This document shows, piece after piece, positions 1-7,994 of a DNA stretch of 39,728 bases. This DNA comes from Tissierellia bacterium. Its GTDB lineage: Bacteria; Bacillota; Clostridia; Tissierellales; Tissierellaceae. Position 1 is the first letter of the stretch; each line of letters opens with the position of its first letter. Made by a program: the position numbers and the translations under genes. The notes beneath the pieces are model-generated. The model did not search any database. It saw nothing but the letters and a program-made list of their open reading frames with translations, and was not told the DNA's origin. Where the stretch lies: the NCBI GenBank assembly GCA_012518035.1, contig JAAYTL010000084.1:1-39728 (forward strand), written 5' to 3'.

Positions 1-35
1 TTGACTTGAGGTTTTCCAGACAGAATCTACCAATG

Positions 36-64
36 AAAAAGGCATCACTAAAAAGTAATGCCTT
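36..64 (-). terminator. Intrinsic terminator of pyrG
   Basis: On the minus strand an 11-bp stem, AAGGCATTACT with AGTGATGCCTT (one T-G wobble), closes a short T-rich loop and is followed by TTTTT. It lies 8 nt past the pyrG stop codon. Confidence 0.85.
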
Positions 65-71
65 ATATTGA

Positions 72-1679
72 TTATTCCTTTGTCCTTGCCTTAACCGCCC
101 TTATAAATTCCCTGAATAGGGGATGGGCATTAGTAGGTCTTGATTTATATTCTGGATGGAAGTTTACACCAACAAACCATGGATGTTCTCCTATCTCAAT
201 CATCTCGACAAATCTCTCATCTGGAGAAAGGCCTGATACTACTAATCCACGTTCCATTAAGTCATCTACATATTCATTATTAACCTCATACCTGTGTCTA
301 TGTCTTTCATAGATTATCTCTTCACCATAAATTTCCTTGGCAAGGGTTCCTTCAGCAATCTTACATGGGTAGAGTCCTAGCCTCATCTTGCCGTTTAATG
401 CCTCTTCATCCTTTTGCTCAGGCAAGAGGTCTATAACAGGATATTGGGTATCTGGATTCCATTCAGTCCCGTTGGCTCCTTCTAGGCCAAGAACATTTCT
501 TGCGTATTCTACAACTGCTAACTGCATGCCCATGGCGATACCAAAGAAAGGTATCTTGTTTTCTCTGGCATATTTTATTGCAGAAATCTTACCCTCTATA
601 CCCCTAACACCAAAACCACCTGGCACCAAGATACCATCTACACCCTCTAGGTAGTCCTTACAGTTCTCATCTGTCAAGTCAGCAGACTGTATCCACTTAA
701 CATCTACTTCTACCCCATTTTCCAAGCCCCCATGGAAGAGGGATTCTGCTACGGAAAGATATGCATCCTTTAGCTCCACATATTTGCCAACCAGGGCAAT
801 ATGGACTTTCCCGCTAATATTCTTCATCTTTTCCAAAAGCTTGTTCCAGTGACTTAAATCAAGCTCCTCACATTCAAGATTTAAATGCTCGATTACCTTT
901 ACAGCTAAACCCTGTTCCTCCAACATAATAGGTATATCATAAATAGAGGCTGCATCATAATTTTCTATAACTTCTGATGGGTCCAAGTCACAGAATAGGG
1001 CAATCTTATCCTTTAAGTCTTGGGTAAGGGGCTTCTCAGTCCTACATATTAGGATGTCCGGTTGAATTCCCAGACCCCTTAGCTCCTTAACGCTATGTTG
1101 GGTAGGCTTGGTCTTTAACTCACGACTCTTCTTAAGATAGGGTACCAGGGTCATATGTATATATATGACATTTTCTTTACCCACATCATATTTAATCTGT
1201 CTAATGGCTTCTATAAAGGGCAATGATTCAATATCACCCACAGTTCCACCAATTTCAGTAATTACTACATCCACATCTCTTTCCTTGGAGGTCCTAATGA
1301 TTCTCTCCTTAATTTCATTGGTAATATGTGGGATAACCTGGATGGTGCTACCTCCATATTCTCTCTTTCTCTCCTTATTCAATACCGACCAGTAGATCTT
1401 ACCAGTGGTTACACTATTGTTACTGTTAAGACTTACATCAATAAATCTTTCGTAATGGCCCAAATCTAAATCAGTAAGGGCTCCATCATCAGTTACAAAG
1501 ACTTCCCCGTGTTGATATGGACTCATTGTCCCCGGGTCCACATTTATATAAGGGTCAAATTTTTGAATAGTAACCTTAAGGCCCCTACTCTTCAAAAGTT
1601 GACCTAGACTTGCAGCAGAAATTCCTTTACCTAGTGATGAAACCACTCCACCTGTAACAAATATATATTTGGTTTCCAT
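72..1679 (-). CDS. pyrG: CTP synthase with a substituted glutaminase nucleophile
   Basis: Cytosolic enzyme making CTP from UTP, ATP and an amino group. At 535 residues it has the usual family length. The synthetase domain (about 1-270) starts with the P-loop region [12 protein letters not shown], and the class I glutamine amidotransferase domain (about 290-535) follows. In the glutaminase domain the oxyanion region GGFGVRG (354-360) and the His-Glu pair of FHPE (H508, E510) are present. However, the nucleophile elbow, normally GICLGMQ, reads GIAMGMQ, so the catalytic Cys is Ala382 (codon GCC). By family knowledge this should abolish glutamine hydrolysis and leave ammonia-dependent synthesis; that is inference. 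The start has AAGGGGAGGG upstream. The leader is about 30 nt and shows none of the G-run initiation or attenuator hairpin known for Bacillus pyrG. It is monocistronic, with its own promoter and terminator. Confidence 0.97.
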   Translation of the reverse strand: METKYIFVTGGVVSSLGKGISAASLGQLLKSRGLKVTIQKFDPYINVDPGTMSPYQHGEVFVTDDGALTDLDLGHYERFIDVSLNSNNSVTTGKIYWSVLNKERKREYGGSTIQVIPHITNEIKERIIRTSKERDVDVVITEIGGTVGDIESLPFIEAIRQIKYDVGKENVIYIHMTLVPYLKKSRELKTKPTQHSVKELRGLGIQPDILICRTEKPLTQDLKDKIALFCDLDPSEVIENYDAASIYDIPIMLEEQGLAVKVIEHLNLECEELDLSHWNKLLEKMKNISGKVHIALVGKYVELKDAYLSVAESLFHGGLENGVEVDVKWIQSADLTDENCKDYLEGVDGILVPGGFGVRGIEGKISAIKYARENKIPFFGIAMGMQLAVVEYARNVLGLEGANGTEWNPDTQYPVIDLLPEQKDEEALNGKMRLGLYPCKIAEGTLAKEIYGEEIIYERHRHRYEVNNEYVDDLMERGLVVSGLSPDERFVEMIEIGEHPWFVGVNFHPEYKSRPTNAHPLFREFIRAVKARTKE

Positions 1680-1713
1680 CTTTTTCCCTCCCCTTCATTA
1701 CCTTAACTTCATA

Positions 1714-1742
1714 ATTTTATATCATTAAAAAACCTATGTCAA
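1714..1742 (-). promoter_or_regulatory. Promoter of pyrG
   Basis: On the minus strand a perfect -35 TTGACA (1737-1742), a 17-bp spacer and -10 TAAAAT (1714-1719). Transcription would begin near 1707, giving a short leader with no room for an attenuator. Confidence 0.75.
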
Positions 1743-1845
1743 ATCAAATCATACCTAGATTATAAACCAATAAGCCTAATTTGCAATATGAAATTTTATT
1801 TTATTATAGTATAATTAGTATGTATTAGGAAAGGAGAGATATAGG

Positions 1846-2022
1846 TTGAAACGTACCATGGCATTAATACTCTTGGTTATTATGCTGATAACATTCATAA
1901 TTCCAGTAGTGATTCAAGCCCTTGCCAAGTCCAACGACTATCATTATGTAAAAAATGTAAAAATAGAAACCTCCCAAGTCTATTCTTGTGAGGTTTCTAT
2001 TTTTATGCATATTCATTCTTAA
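1846..2022 (+). CDS. 58-residue single-span membrane miniprotein, function unknown
   Basis: Not recognised as a known family. It reads from a TTG start with a strong AGGAAAGGAGAG site ending 7 nt upstream; a TATAAT -10 sits at 1810-1815 but no clear -35 is visible. The product starts MKRTM, continues as a hydrophobic helix of about 20 residues (about 6-25) and ends in a short polar tail with one Cys. The last roughly 20 codons coincide with the bidirectional terminator at 1959-2004, so the C-terminus is encoded by hairpin sequence, and the stop lies inside the end of the convergent neighbour. Either it is a real small membrane protein with a terminator-embedded tail, or a longer gene was cut by the terminator. 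The promoter and ribosome site favour expression. Confidence 0.5.
   Translation: MKRTMALILLVIMLITFIIPVVIQALAKSNDYHYVKNVKIETSQVYSCEVSIFMHIHS
1959..2004. terminator. Bidirectional terminator between convergent genes
   Basis: A 15-bp inverted repeat (AAAAATAGAAACCTC with its complement at 1990-2004) encloses an inner CAAG/CTTG stem. A-runs and T-runs at the two ends make it work in both directions, for the small plus-strand ORF and for the dehydratase gene on the minus strand. Confidence 0.8.
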
Positions 2023-3874
2023 CCATATTATTTACTTCGTCATTATCCTTGTAGGTGGGTACCATATGCTTGACATAGTTTATTAGGTCTTCTTCATCCT
2101 CTTCCTTCATGATACGATCTAGCTCATTCAAGGATTTTAGGAGTAATTTATAGTCAGTAAAGGTTGGTTTACCAATAAGTATCTTGTCGTGTTTGGTGGA
2201 AGTTATACCTTCCTCATCCAAAAGGAGTTCTTCATAGAGTTTTTCCCCTGGCCTTAAACCTGTAACTTCTATCTCTATATCAACCCCTGGCTCAAATCCT
2301 GACAGCCTAATTAAATCCTTTGCTAAGTCCATTATTTTAACCGGCTCTCCCATGTCAAGGATAAATATCTCTCCACCCTTGGCCATAGCTCCTGCCTGAA
2401 TTACTAATTGAACAGCCTCTGGTATGGTCATGAAGTACCTGATAACATCCTCATGGGTTACTGTTACTGGTCCCCCATCCTCTATCTGTTTCTTAAACAG
2501 GGGTATTACACTACCATTACTTCCTAGTACATTTCCAAACCTAACGGCTACAAAGTCAGTCTTGGAGTTTCTATCTATGGATTGGATGATCATTTCACAG
2601 ATTCTCTTACTTGCCCCCATTATATTTGTAGGATTGACGGCCTTATCTGTGGAAATCAACACAAACTTCTCAACCCCATATCTGTCTGCTGCTTGTACCA
2701 GGTTCAAGGTACCAAACACATTGTTCTTAATGGCTTCCTTGGGGCTATCCTCCATCAAGGGTACATGCTTATGGGCTGCAGCATGGAATACAACCTGGGG
2801 TTTTTCCTTTTTAAAGATTTCATCTATCCTCTTCTTGTCCCTAATGGAACCAATCAAGACCTTAAGATTCAGATCAGCATGGTTTCTCTTTAATTCATTT
2901 TGGATGTCATAGGCCGAGTTTTCGTAGATATCAAATACGATTAACTCCTTAGGGTTAAAGTCTGCTATCTGTCTGCAGATTTCTGACCCTATAGAGCCTC
3001 CGCCACCAGTTACCATTACTACCTTACCGGTTACATAGGATGAGATTTCTTCTAAATCTACCTTGATCTCTTCCCTTCCAAGTAAATCGCATATATCTAC
3101 GTCTCTTATTTCCTTTATGCTGATCTTGCCATCTATAAGCTCATAGTATCCTGGCAAAATCTTTAGTTTGGCCTTGGTTTCCTTACAAATGTCTATGATT
3201 TCCCTAATCTCCCTTTTGGAGGCTGAAGGAATGGCTATTACAATTTCATCTATCTGGTAGTTTTCCACTGCGGAGAGAATGCTTTGTCTCCCCCCTACCA
3301 CAGGTACCCCATTGATAACCTGGCCTTGCTTTTTGATATCATCATCAATAATGACCACAGGCTCTGAATTTAATTGGATATGGTTTCTATATTCTCTAAT
3401 AACCATGGCTCCTGCATCTCCAGCTCCTATAATCATTACCTTCTTCATTCCATCCTTCTTAATTAGGTTTTGAACTGGGTTTTTCCCGAAGGCCCTAAAG
3501 CTAAATCGTAGACCTCCCACCAAGGCCATATCTATTAAAGTAGTCAAGATATGGATAGACCTGGGTAGGTTGGCTTGTCTAATGAACAAAAAGCTCAGGA
3601 CTCCCGTATTAGAAACTAGGACAGCAGTAGCTATGCCATAAAGCTCTGCTACACTGGCATAAACCCACATGGTTTTATACATCTTAAAATAATAGAAGGT
3701 TCCCAATTTAATTAATGTTATATATATTGCATTATTTAAATATACTGGAAAGTATGACATAAATTGACTATCTATTATGCCCTCAAACCTAATAAAAAGG
3801 GCTAACAGATAGGCAAGATTAATAAGTACTATATCTATTAGTATTAATGCAATATTGTTTAGTCTCTTTTCCAT
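2003..3874 (-). CDS. Membrane-bound nucleotide-sugar 4,6-dehydratase/epimerase (CapD/FlaA1/PglF type)
   Basis: Likely acts on a UDP-N-acetylhexosamine at the inner face of the membrane, at the start of capsule, glycan or glycosylation sugar synthesis. The protein has 623 residues, the normal long-form length. Four to five hydrophobic segments fill residues 8-125. A Rossmann-like CoA/sugar-binding domain follows (IIGAGDAGAMVIREY near 148-162), then the extended SDR catalytic domain with TGGGGSIGSE (289-298). The triad is the Ser-Met-Lys type: STDKAVNPTN at 408-417, Met419 and Lys423, as in PglF/WbpM enzymes. The start is preceded by AAGAGGTGG. No other polysaccharide genes lie next to it, so the exact substrate is open; a UDP-GlcNAc dehydratase is the best guess. 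Confidence 0.88.
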   Translation of the reverse strand: MEKRLNNIALILIDIVLINLAYLLALFIRFEGIIDSQFMSYFPVYLNNAIYITLIKLGTFYYFKMYKTMWVYASVAELYGIATAVLVSNTGVLSFLFIRQANLPRSIHILTTLIDMALVGGLRFSFRAFGKNPVQNLIKKDGMKKVMIIGAGDAGAMVIREYRNHIQLNSEPVVIIDDDIKKQGQVINGVPVVGGRQSILSAVENYQIDEIVIAIPSASKREIREIIDICKETKAKLKILPGYYELIDGKISIKEIRDVDICDLLGREEIKVDLEEISSYVTGKVVMVTGGGGSIGSEICRQIADFNPKELIVFDIYENSAYDIQNELKRNHADLNLKVLIGSIRDKKRIDEIFKKEKPQVVFHAAAHKHVPLMEDSPKEAIKNNVFGTLNLVQAADRYGVEKFVLISTDKAVNPTNIMGASKRICEMIIQSIDRNSKTDFVAVRFGNVLGSNGSVIPLFKKQIEDGGPVTVTHEDVIRYFMTIPEAVQLVIQAGAMAKGGEIFILDMGEPVKIMDLAKDLIRLSGFEPGVDIEIEVTGLRPGEKLYEELLLDEEGITSTKHDKILIGKPTFTDYKLLLKSLNELDRIMKEEDEEDLINYVKHMVPTYKDNDEVNNMVKNEYA

Positions 3875-3914
3875 ATTGCCACCTCTTGAAAGAAAAATCC
3901 TATTTTGTTAATAC

Positions 3915-3920
3915 ATTATA
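3915..3920 (-). promoter_or_regulatory. Probable -10 element of the nucleotide-sugar dehydratase gene
   Basis: A perfect TATAAT on the minus strand, 41 bp upstream of the ATG. No good -35 stands 16-18 bp away, so the promoter is only partly supported. Confidence 0.4.
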
Positions 3921-4001
3921 CCATAATAAGTAGAATTTGAATAATTTTTTATATAATCTAGGTCATATTGGGGTATGTTAGACATATTATACTTAAGAAT
4001 A

Positions 4002-4030
4002 TTGGAAATGATTTGGCATTGTGTTAATAT
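4002..4030 (+). promoter_or_regulatory. Probable promoter of ald
   Basis: TTGGAA (4002-4007), a 17-bp spacer and TAATAT (4025-4030), 44 bp ahead of the ald start. The surrounding intergenic stretch is very AT-rich and other pairings are possible. Confidence 0.4.
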
Positions 4031-4074
4031 ATAACTAATTATTTTTAAAGCGCATATAAAGAGGAGGATCATCT

Positions 4075-5190
4075 ATGATTATTGGAGTACCAAAAGAGCT
4101 TAAACCACAAGAAAATAGAGTTGCTTTAACCCCTGCCGGTGCAGATGCCCTAATAAGGGCTGGTCACAGGGTTTTACTGGAGACTAATGCAGGTTATGAA
4201 TCTGGTTTTGATGATAAATCCTATATGGAACAGGGTGTTGAAATCAAGGAGGATCCAGCAGATGTTTGGAAGGAAGCTGATATGATACTCAAGGTTAAGG
4301 CTCCCTTGAAATCAGAATATGCCTATTTTAAAGAGGGTTTGGTAATCTTCACCTACTTCCACTTAGCCAATGAGCCTGAGCTTACAAAGGCTCTGATGGA
4401 TTCAAAAGCTATTGCAATTGCCTATGAAACCGTTGAGCTACCTAATCGTTCCTTACCTCTACTGACCCCCATGAGTGAAGTAGGAGGTAGGATGGCTGTA
4501 CAACAGGGGGCTATTTACTTGGATAAGATCCATGGAGGCAAGGGTAAGTTAATGGACGGAGTTCCTGGCGTCCCTCCTGCCCATGTGGTAATAGTTGGGG
4601 CTGGTGTGGTAGGTACTGCTGCACTTAGAAGGGCTGTAGGTCTTGGAGCCAGGGTCACGGTTTTGGACATCAATATAGATAGGTTAACCTACCTCAATGA
4701 GGTGTTTTTAGGTAAGATTGAGACCCTTTACTCCAATAATTATAATTTGGCTCAAATTGTAAAGACAGCTGACTTGCTAATTGGGGCGGTTCTAATCCCA
4801 GGTTCCAAGACTCCTAAACTTATTACGGAAGATATGGTTAAGGAGATGGAGCCAGGTAGCGTAATCGTAGACGTGGCTATCGACCAGGGGGGCTGTGTAG
4901 CTACCATTGATAAACCCACAACCCATGAAAACCCAACCTTCGTTAAGCATGGTGTAATTCACTATGCCGTTGGGAATATCCCCGGGGCCGTGCCACAAAC
5001 ATCCACCTTGGCCCTTACTAATGTAACCCTCCCCTATGCCTTAAAACTTGCTAACCTTGGATGGAAGAGGGCCCTTCAGGAAGATTCTGCCTTGAAAAAG
5101 GGGGCTAATGTAGTCCAGGGTAAGATTACCTATCCAGCAGTTTCTAAGGCCTTCAACCTAGACTATACAAATATAGATAGCCTACTTTAA
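4075..5190 (+). CDS. ald: Alanine dehydrogenase
   Basis: Cytosolic NAD-dependent oxidative deamination of L-alanine to pyruvate and ammonia, reversible when ammonia is high. The protein has 371 residues, the family length. It begins MIIGVPKELKPQENRVALTP; the known active-site positions Arg15, Lys75, His96 (TYFHLANEPE) and Asp270 (AIDQGG) are all present at the numbers used for the Mycobacterium enzyme. The NAD Rossmann motif GAGVVGTAALRRA is at 175-187. Ribosome site GAGGAGGATC precedes the ATG. It stands ahead of a DAACS symporter and an L-serine deaminase on the same strand, but each gene has its own terminator, so they form a functional cluster and not one strict operon. The likely role is amino-acid fermentation or ammonia handling. 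Confidence 0.97.
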   Translation: MIIGVPKELKPQENRVALTPAGADALIRAGHRVLLETNAGYESGFDDKSYMEQGVEIKEDPADVWKEADMILKVKAPLKSEYAYFKEGLVIFTYFHLANEPELTKALMDSKAIAIAYETVELPNRSLPLLTPMSEVGGRMAVQQGAIYLDKIHGGKGKLMDGVPGVPPAHVVIVGAGVVGTAALRRAVGLGARVTVLDINIDRLTYLNEVFLGKIETLYSNNYNLAQIVKTADLLIGAVLIPGSKTPKLITEDMVKEMEPGSVIVDVAIDQGGCVATIDKPTTHENPTFVKHGVIHYAVGNIPGAVPQTSTLALTNVTLPYALKLANLGWKRALQEDSALKKGANVVQGKITYPAVSKAFNLDYTNIDSLL

Positions 5191-5207
5191 TAGATGAGCC
5201 TTAAAGC

Positions 5208-5240
5208 AAACCTCCCTTGTTAATTAAGAGGGAGGTTTTT
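5208..5240 (+). terminator. Terminator of ald
   Basis: AAACCTCCCT and AGGGAGGTTT form a strong stem with an 11-nt loop, followed by TTTTT. Confidence 0.88.
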
Positions 5241-5244
5241 CATC

Positions 5245-5272
5245 TTGTTTTTTCTTAGTCAAATGGTATAAT
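5245..5272 (+). promoter_or_regulatory. Probable promoter of the DAACS symporter gene
   Basis: TTGTTT (5245-5250), a 16-bp spacer and a perfect TATAAT (5267-5272). Predicted initiation is near 5279, which places the 26-bp palindrome at 5285-5310 just downstream, a blocking position for a repressor. Confidence 0.55.
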
Positions 5273-5284
5273 TATGTAATTATT

Positions 5285-5310
5285 AGTTTATTGTGATATC
5301 ACAATAAACT
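5285..5310. promoter_or_regulatory. Perfect 26-bp palindrome, probable operator
   Basis: The half-site AGTTTATTGTGAT is followed directly by its exact reverse complement, giving 26 bp with no mismatch and no spacer. It covers about +6 to +31 of the predicted transcript and lies 44 bp before the start codon. The centre resembles short GntR- or CRP-like palindromes (TTGTGA/TCACAA), but the spacing fits neither CRP nor Rex consensus. No regulator gene is adjacent. Confidence 0.6.
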
Positions 5311-5354
5311 GCAGGATGATTAATTGACTAAACTAAATTATAGGAGGAGATGTC

Positions 5355-6530
5355 TTGAAAAAATTAGGTTTATTACCTAGATTAATTATTGCAATTATAT
5401 TTGGTATCTTAATCGGTTCCTTTGCACCAGAAATTATTATAGCTATTTTAGCCACTTTTAATGATATCTTTGGGAACTTCCTAGGATTTGTCATTCCCCT
5501 AATTATTATTGGCTTTGTAGCACCAGGAATTGGTGATTTAGGTGAAAAGGCAGGTAAACTCTTAGGAATTACAGCAGGTATGGCCTATGGTTCAACAGTT
5601 TTGTTCGGCACCATAACGTATTTTGTAGCCTCTCTGGTCCTGCCTAGTTTCTTAGATGTTGGTTCTATCAACTTCAATGCAACAGACCCTGGTGAAGCCT
5701 TGGTAGGATCCTTGTTCACTGTTGAAATGCCACCTGCATTTGGTGTAATGACAGCCCTCTTACTGGCCTTTATTTTAGGTCTGGGTATAGCTGTAATAAA
5801 GGGTGAGACCTTAAAAAAAGGAATCCGAGAGTTTTCTGAGATAATTAACAAGCTAATTACAGTGGGAATTATTCCCCTATTACCCATCCACATAGCAGGT
5901 ATTTTTGCCAATATGACCTATACAGGACAAGTGTTTACTATACTATCCGTATTTGCAAAGGTCTTTATCATGATTCTGATACTACATTGGGTTACCCTTC
6001 TTACTCAGTTTTCAATAGCTGCGGCTTTTACAGGAGAAAACCCTCTAAAAATGTTAGGAACCATGCTGCCCGCCTACTTTACAGCAATAGGAACCCAATC
6101 TTCTGCTGCAACCATACCGGTAACAGTCAGGCAAACTTATAAGATTGGTGTCAAGAAGGACATAGCTGATTTTGTAGTTCCCTTATGTGCTACTATTCAT
6201 CTATCTGGTAGTACTATTACCCTTCTGTCTTGCTCTATGGCAATTATGATGCTAAATGGTCAGGCAGTGAACTTCTTAGGTCTCTTCCCCTTCATCCTGA
6301 TGTTGGGAGTTGTAATGGTAGCAGCGCCGGGAGTTCCAGGAGGTGCTGTTATGGCAGCTTTAGCCATACTGGAATCCATGTTAGGATTTTCCCAGCCTAT
6401 GCTATCCTTAATGATAGCCCTTTATATAGCTCAGGATAGCTTCGGGACTGCTTGTAATGTTACAGGAGACGCAGCCATAGCAACAATTGTAAATAAAATT
6501 AGCGGAAATAAATTAGAGCCAACTATATAG
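5355..6530 (+). CDS. Dicarboxylate/amino acid:cation symporter (DAACS, SDF family)
   Basis: Secondary importer in the cytoplasmic membrane, driven by Na+ or H+. The protein has 391 residues, hydrophobic throughout, with the fold landmarks of the GltPh family. A serine-rich HP1 tip (GTQSSAATIP, near 247-256) is followed by the region normally reading NMDGT, here HLSGS. Then come a glycine-rich HP2 (APGVPGGAVMAAL) and the TM8 signature DSFGTACNVTGDA. The altered TM7 motif suggests a changed cation site or a different substrate branch. The start is TTG, chosen for the AGGAGGAG site 6 nt upstream. Flanked by alanine dehydrogenase and L-serine deaminase, it probably imports a neutral amino acid such as serine or alanine; that is inference from context. 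Control is probably through the palindrome just upstream. Confidence 0.85.
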   Translation: MKKLGLLPRLIIAIIFGILIGSFAPEIIIAILATFNDIFGNFLGFVIPLIIIGFVAPGIGDLGEKAGKLLGITAGMAYGSTVLFGTITYFVASLVLPSFLDVGSINFNATDPGEALVGSLFTVEMPPAFGVMTALLLAFILGLGIAVIKGETLKKGIREFSEIINKLITVGIIPLLPIHIAGIFANMTYTGQVFTILSVFAKVFIMILILHWVTLLTQFSIAAAFTGENPLKMLGTMLPAYFTAIGTQSSAATIPVTVRQTYKIGVKKDIADFVVPLCATIHLSGSTITLLSCSMAIMMLNGQAVNFLGLFPFILMLGVVMVAAPGVPGGAVMAALAILESMLGFSQPMLSLMIALYIAQDSFGTACNVTGDAAIATIVNKISGNKLEPTI

Positions 6531-6543
6531 GATATTACCAATG

Positions 6544-6576
6544 AAAACCATGATAAAATTTTTATCATGGTTTTTA
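6544..6576 (+). terminator. Terminator of the symporter gene
   Basis: AAAACCATGATAAAA and TTTTATCATGGTTTT form a long stem ending in a T-run, 14 nt past the stop codon. Confidence 0.85.
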
Positions 6577-6664
6577 CATTAATATGATATAATAAGAAGA
6601 ATTGAAAATTGTCAGAATCAAATACTGCACTTACAAGTGTTCTTATAGATAAGAGGAGGAAAAA

Positions 6665-7861
6665 ATGGATTCTATAAAGGAATTATTTAAGATAGGCTAT
6701 GGACCTTCCAGCTCCCACACCATGGGACCTGAAAGGGCAGCCAAGAAGTTTAAGGAAAAAAATCAAGCTGCTGCCAGTTTTAAGGCAGAGCTTTATGGAT
6801 CACTGGCCCTGACTGGTAAGGGACACCTCACCGATTGGATTATAATCGAGACCCTAAAACCGCAACCCACAGAGATTGTATGGAAGCCTGATGTGATACA
6901 TGATTATCATACTAATGCCATGAAGCTTTTTGCCTATAATGAAGATGGGAAGCTCATAGATGAATGGCTAGTTTTTTCAGTTGGGGGTGGCACCATCATG
7001 GAAGAAGGCCAGGCCAGAAGAGGTGGTTCAGATGTCTACTCCCTTAGCACCATGGAGGATATTATGAAATGGTGTAAGGACAATAATAAGGAACTTTGGG
7101 AATATGTGGTTGAAATGGAGGGTGAAGAAATCTGGGACTACTTAGATGAAATCTGGCAGGCTATGCAGGATTCAGTGAGGTCTGGACTTTCCAAGTCAGA
7201 TATTCTCCCAGGAGACTTAAAATACCCTAGAAAGGCCCAAACCATCTACCGTAAGGCAACCAAACAAAACACTCCTGATGCATTTAGGGGCAAGATTTTC
7301 GCCTACACCCTGGCTGTATCAGAGGAAAACGGCGGTGGTGGTAGGGTAGTTACAGCTCCAACCTGTGGGGCTGCAGGAGTAATTCCTGGCCTCTTGTATG
7401 CCTTGCAGGAAAAATACGACCTACCCAAGGAAGAGGTCCTAAAGGGATTAGCCATTGCAGGATTAATTGGAAACATAATCAAGGAAAATGCAACCATATC
7501 AGGAGCAGAAGGTGGTTGTCAAGCTGAGATTGGGTCAGCTTGCGCTATGGCAGCTGGTATGGCAGCCTTCCTACTAGGTGGTTTTATAGAACAAATAGAA
7601 TATGCTGCTGAAATGGCCCTAGAACATCACTTGGGACTGACCTGTGACCCCATAGGGGGCTATGTACAAGTACCCTGCATAGAAAGGAATGCTAAGGCAG
7701 CTGTCAGGGCCCTTGACTCTGTTATCTATTCCCTATATACTGATGGGAAGCACCTGGTCTCCTTTGACCAGGTAGTGGAAACCATGAGGAAGACAGGGCA
7801 TGACTTAAAATATGAATACAAGGAAACATCCCTTGGTGGCCTAGCAGATTTGACTTTTTAA
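6665..7861 (+). CDS. L-serine ammonia-lyase, iron-sulfur type, single chain
   Basis: Cytosolic deamination of L-serine to pyruvate and ammonia using a [4Fe-4S] cluster. Residues 1 to about 120 are the beta domain, opening with GYGPSSSHTMGPERAA (11-26). The alpha domain follows from about 165, with TAPTCGAAGVIPG (230-242), EGGCQAEIGSACAMAAG (282-298) and CDPIGGYVQVPCIERN (327-342). Cys285, Cys327 and Cys338 reproduce the C-X41-C-X10-C cluster-ligand spacing of the family. At 398 residues it is more compact than the roughly 455-residue E. coli SdaA; the beta part and linker are the shortened regions. AGAGGAGG precedes the start. It follows the symporter gene, has its own terminator on each side, and fits a serine uptake and fermentation module. 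Confidence 0.93.
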   Translation: MDSIKELFKIGYGPSSSHTMGPERAAKKFKEKNQAAASFKAELYGSLALTGKGHLTDWIIIETLKPQPTEIVWKPDVIHDYHTNAMKLFAYNEDGKLIDEWLVFSVGGGTIMEEGQARRGGSDVYSLSTMEDIMKWCKDNNKELWEYVVEMEGEEIWDYLDEIWQAMQDSVRSGLSKSDILPGDLKYPRKAQTIYRKATKQNTPDAFRGKIFAYTLAVSEENGGGGRVVTAPTCGAAGVIPGLLYALQEKYDLPKEEVLKGLAIAGLIGNIIKENATISGAEGGCQAEIGSACAMAAGMAAFLLGGFIEQIEYAAEMALEHHLGLTCDPIGGYVQVPCIERNAKAAVRALDSVIYSLYTDGKHLVSFDQVVETMRKTGHDLKYEYKETSLGGLADLTF

Positions 7862-7889
7862 TATATGAGTAAATTATTGTAAAATAAGT

Positions 7890-7927
7890 AAAGAATCTTT
7901 TTTCAATGAAAAAAGATTCTTTATTTT
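7890..7927. terminator. Bidirectional terminator for the serine deaminase and his operon
   Basis: A 15-bp perfect inverted repeat (AAAGAATCTTTTTTC with GAAAAAAGATTCTTT) with a 3-nt loop and T-rich flanks. It lies between the convergent serine deaminase gene and hisJ; no other terminator was seen after hisJ. Confidence 0.8.
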
Positions 7928-7994
7928 TACTTTATTTCAGGCTCTGTAACATGAAAAGTATCTGTAAATAATCCTTGAAAATTCAAGAGATAAT

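Noticed and set aside
534..536. PyrG Ala382 as a sequencing error
   Set aside because: Cys codons TGC/TGT differ from GCC at two or three positions, and the frame and surrounding motif are clean; an error is possible but unlikely.
1680..1845. Pyrimidine attenuator before pyrG
   Set aside because: No initial G-run/GGGC start and no hairpin between the promoter and the start codon; the leader is only about 30 nt.
2424..2912. 162-codon ORF on the plus strand
   Set aside because: Antisense to the conserved SDR domain of the nucleotide-sugar dehydratase, whose motifs settle which strand is coding.
5285..5310. CRP, FNR or Rex site
   Set aside because: The TTGTGA/TCACAA halves are only 2 bp apart; those regulators need wider spacing. 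Kept as an unassigned operator.
7971..7991. Small palindrome CTTGAAAATTCAAG after hisJ as the his terminator
   Set aside because: Five-pair stem without a T-run; the large hairpin at 7890-7927 is a far better terminator for both strands.
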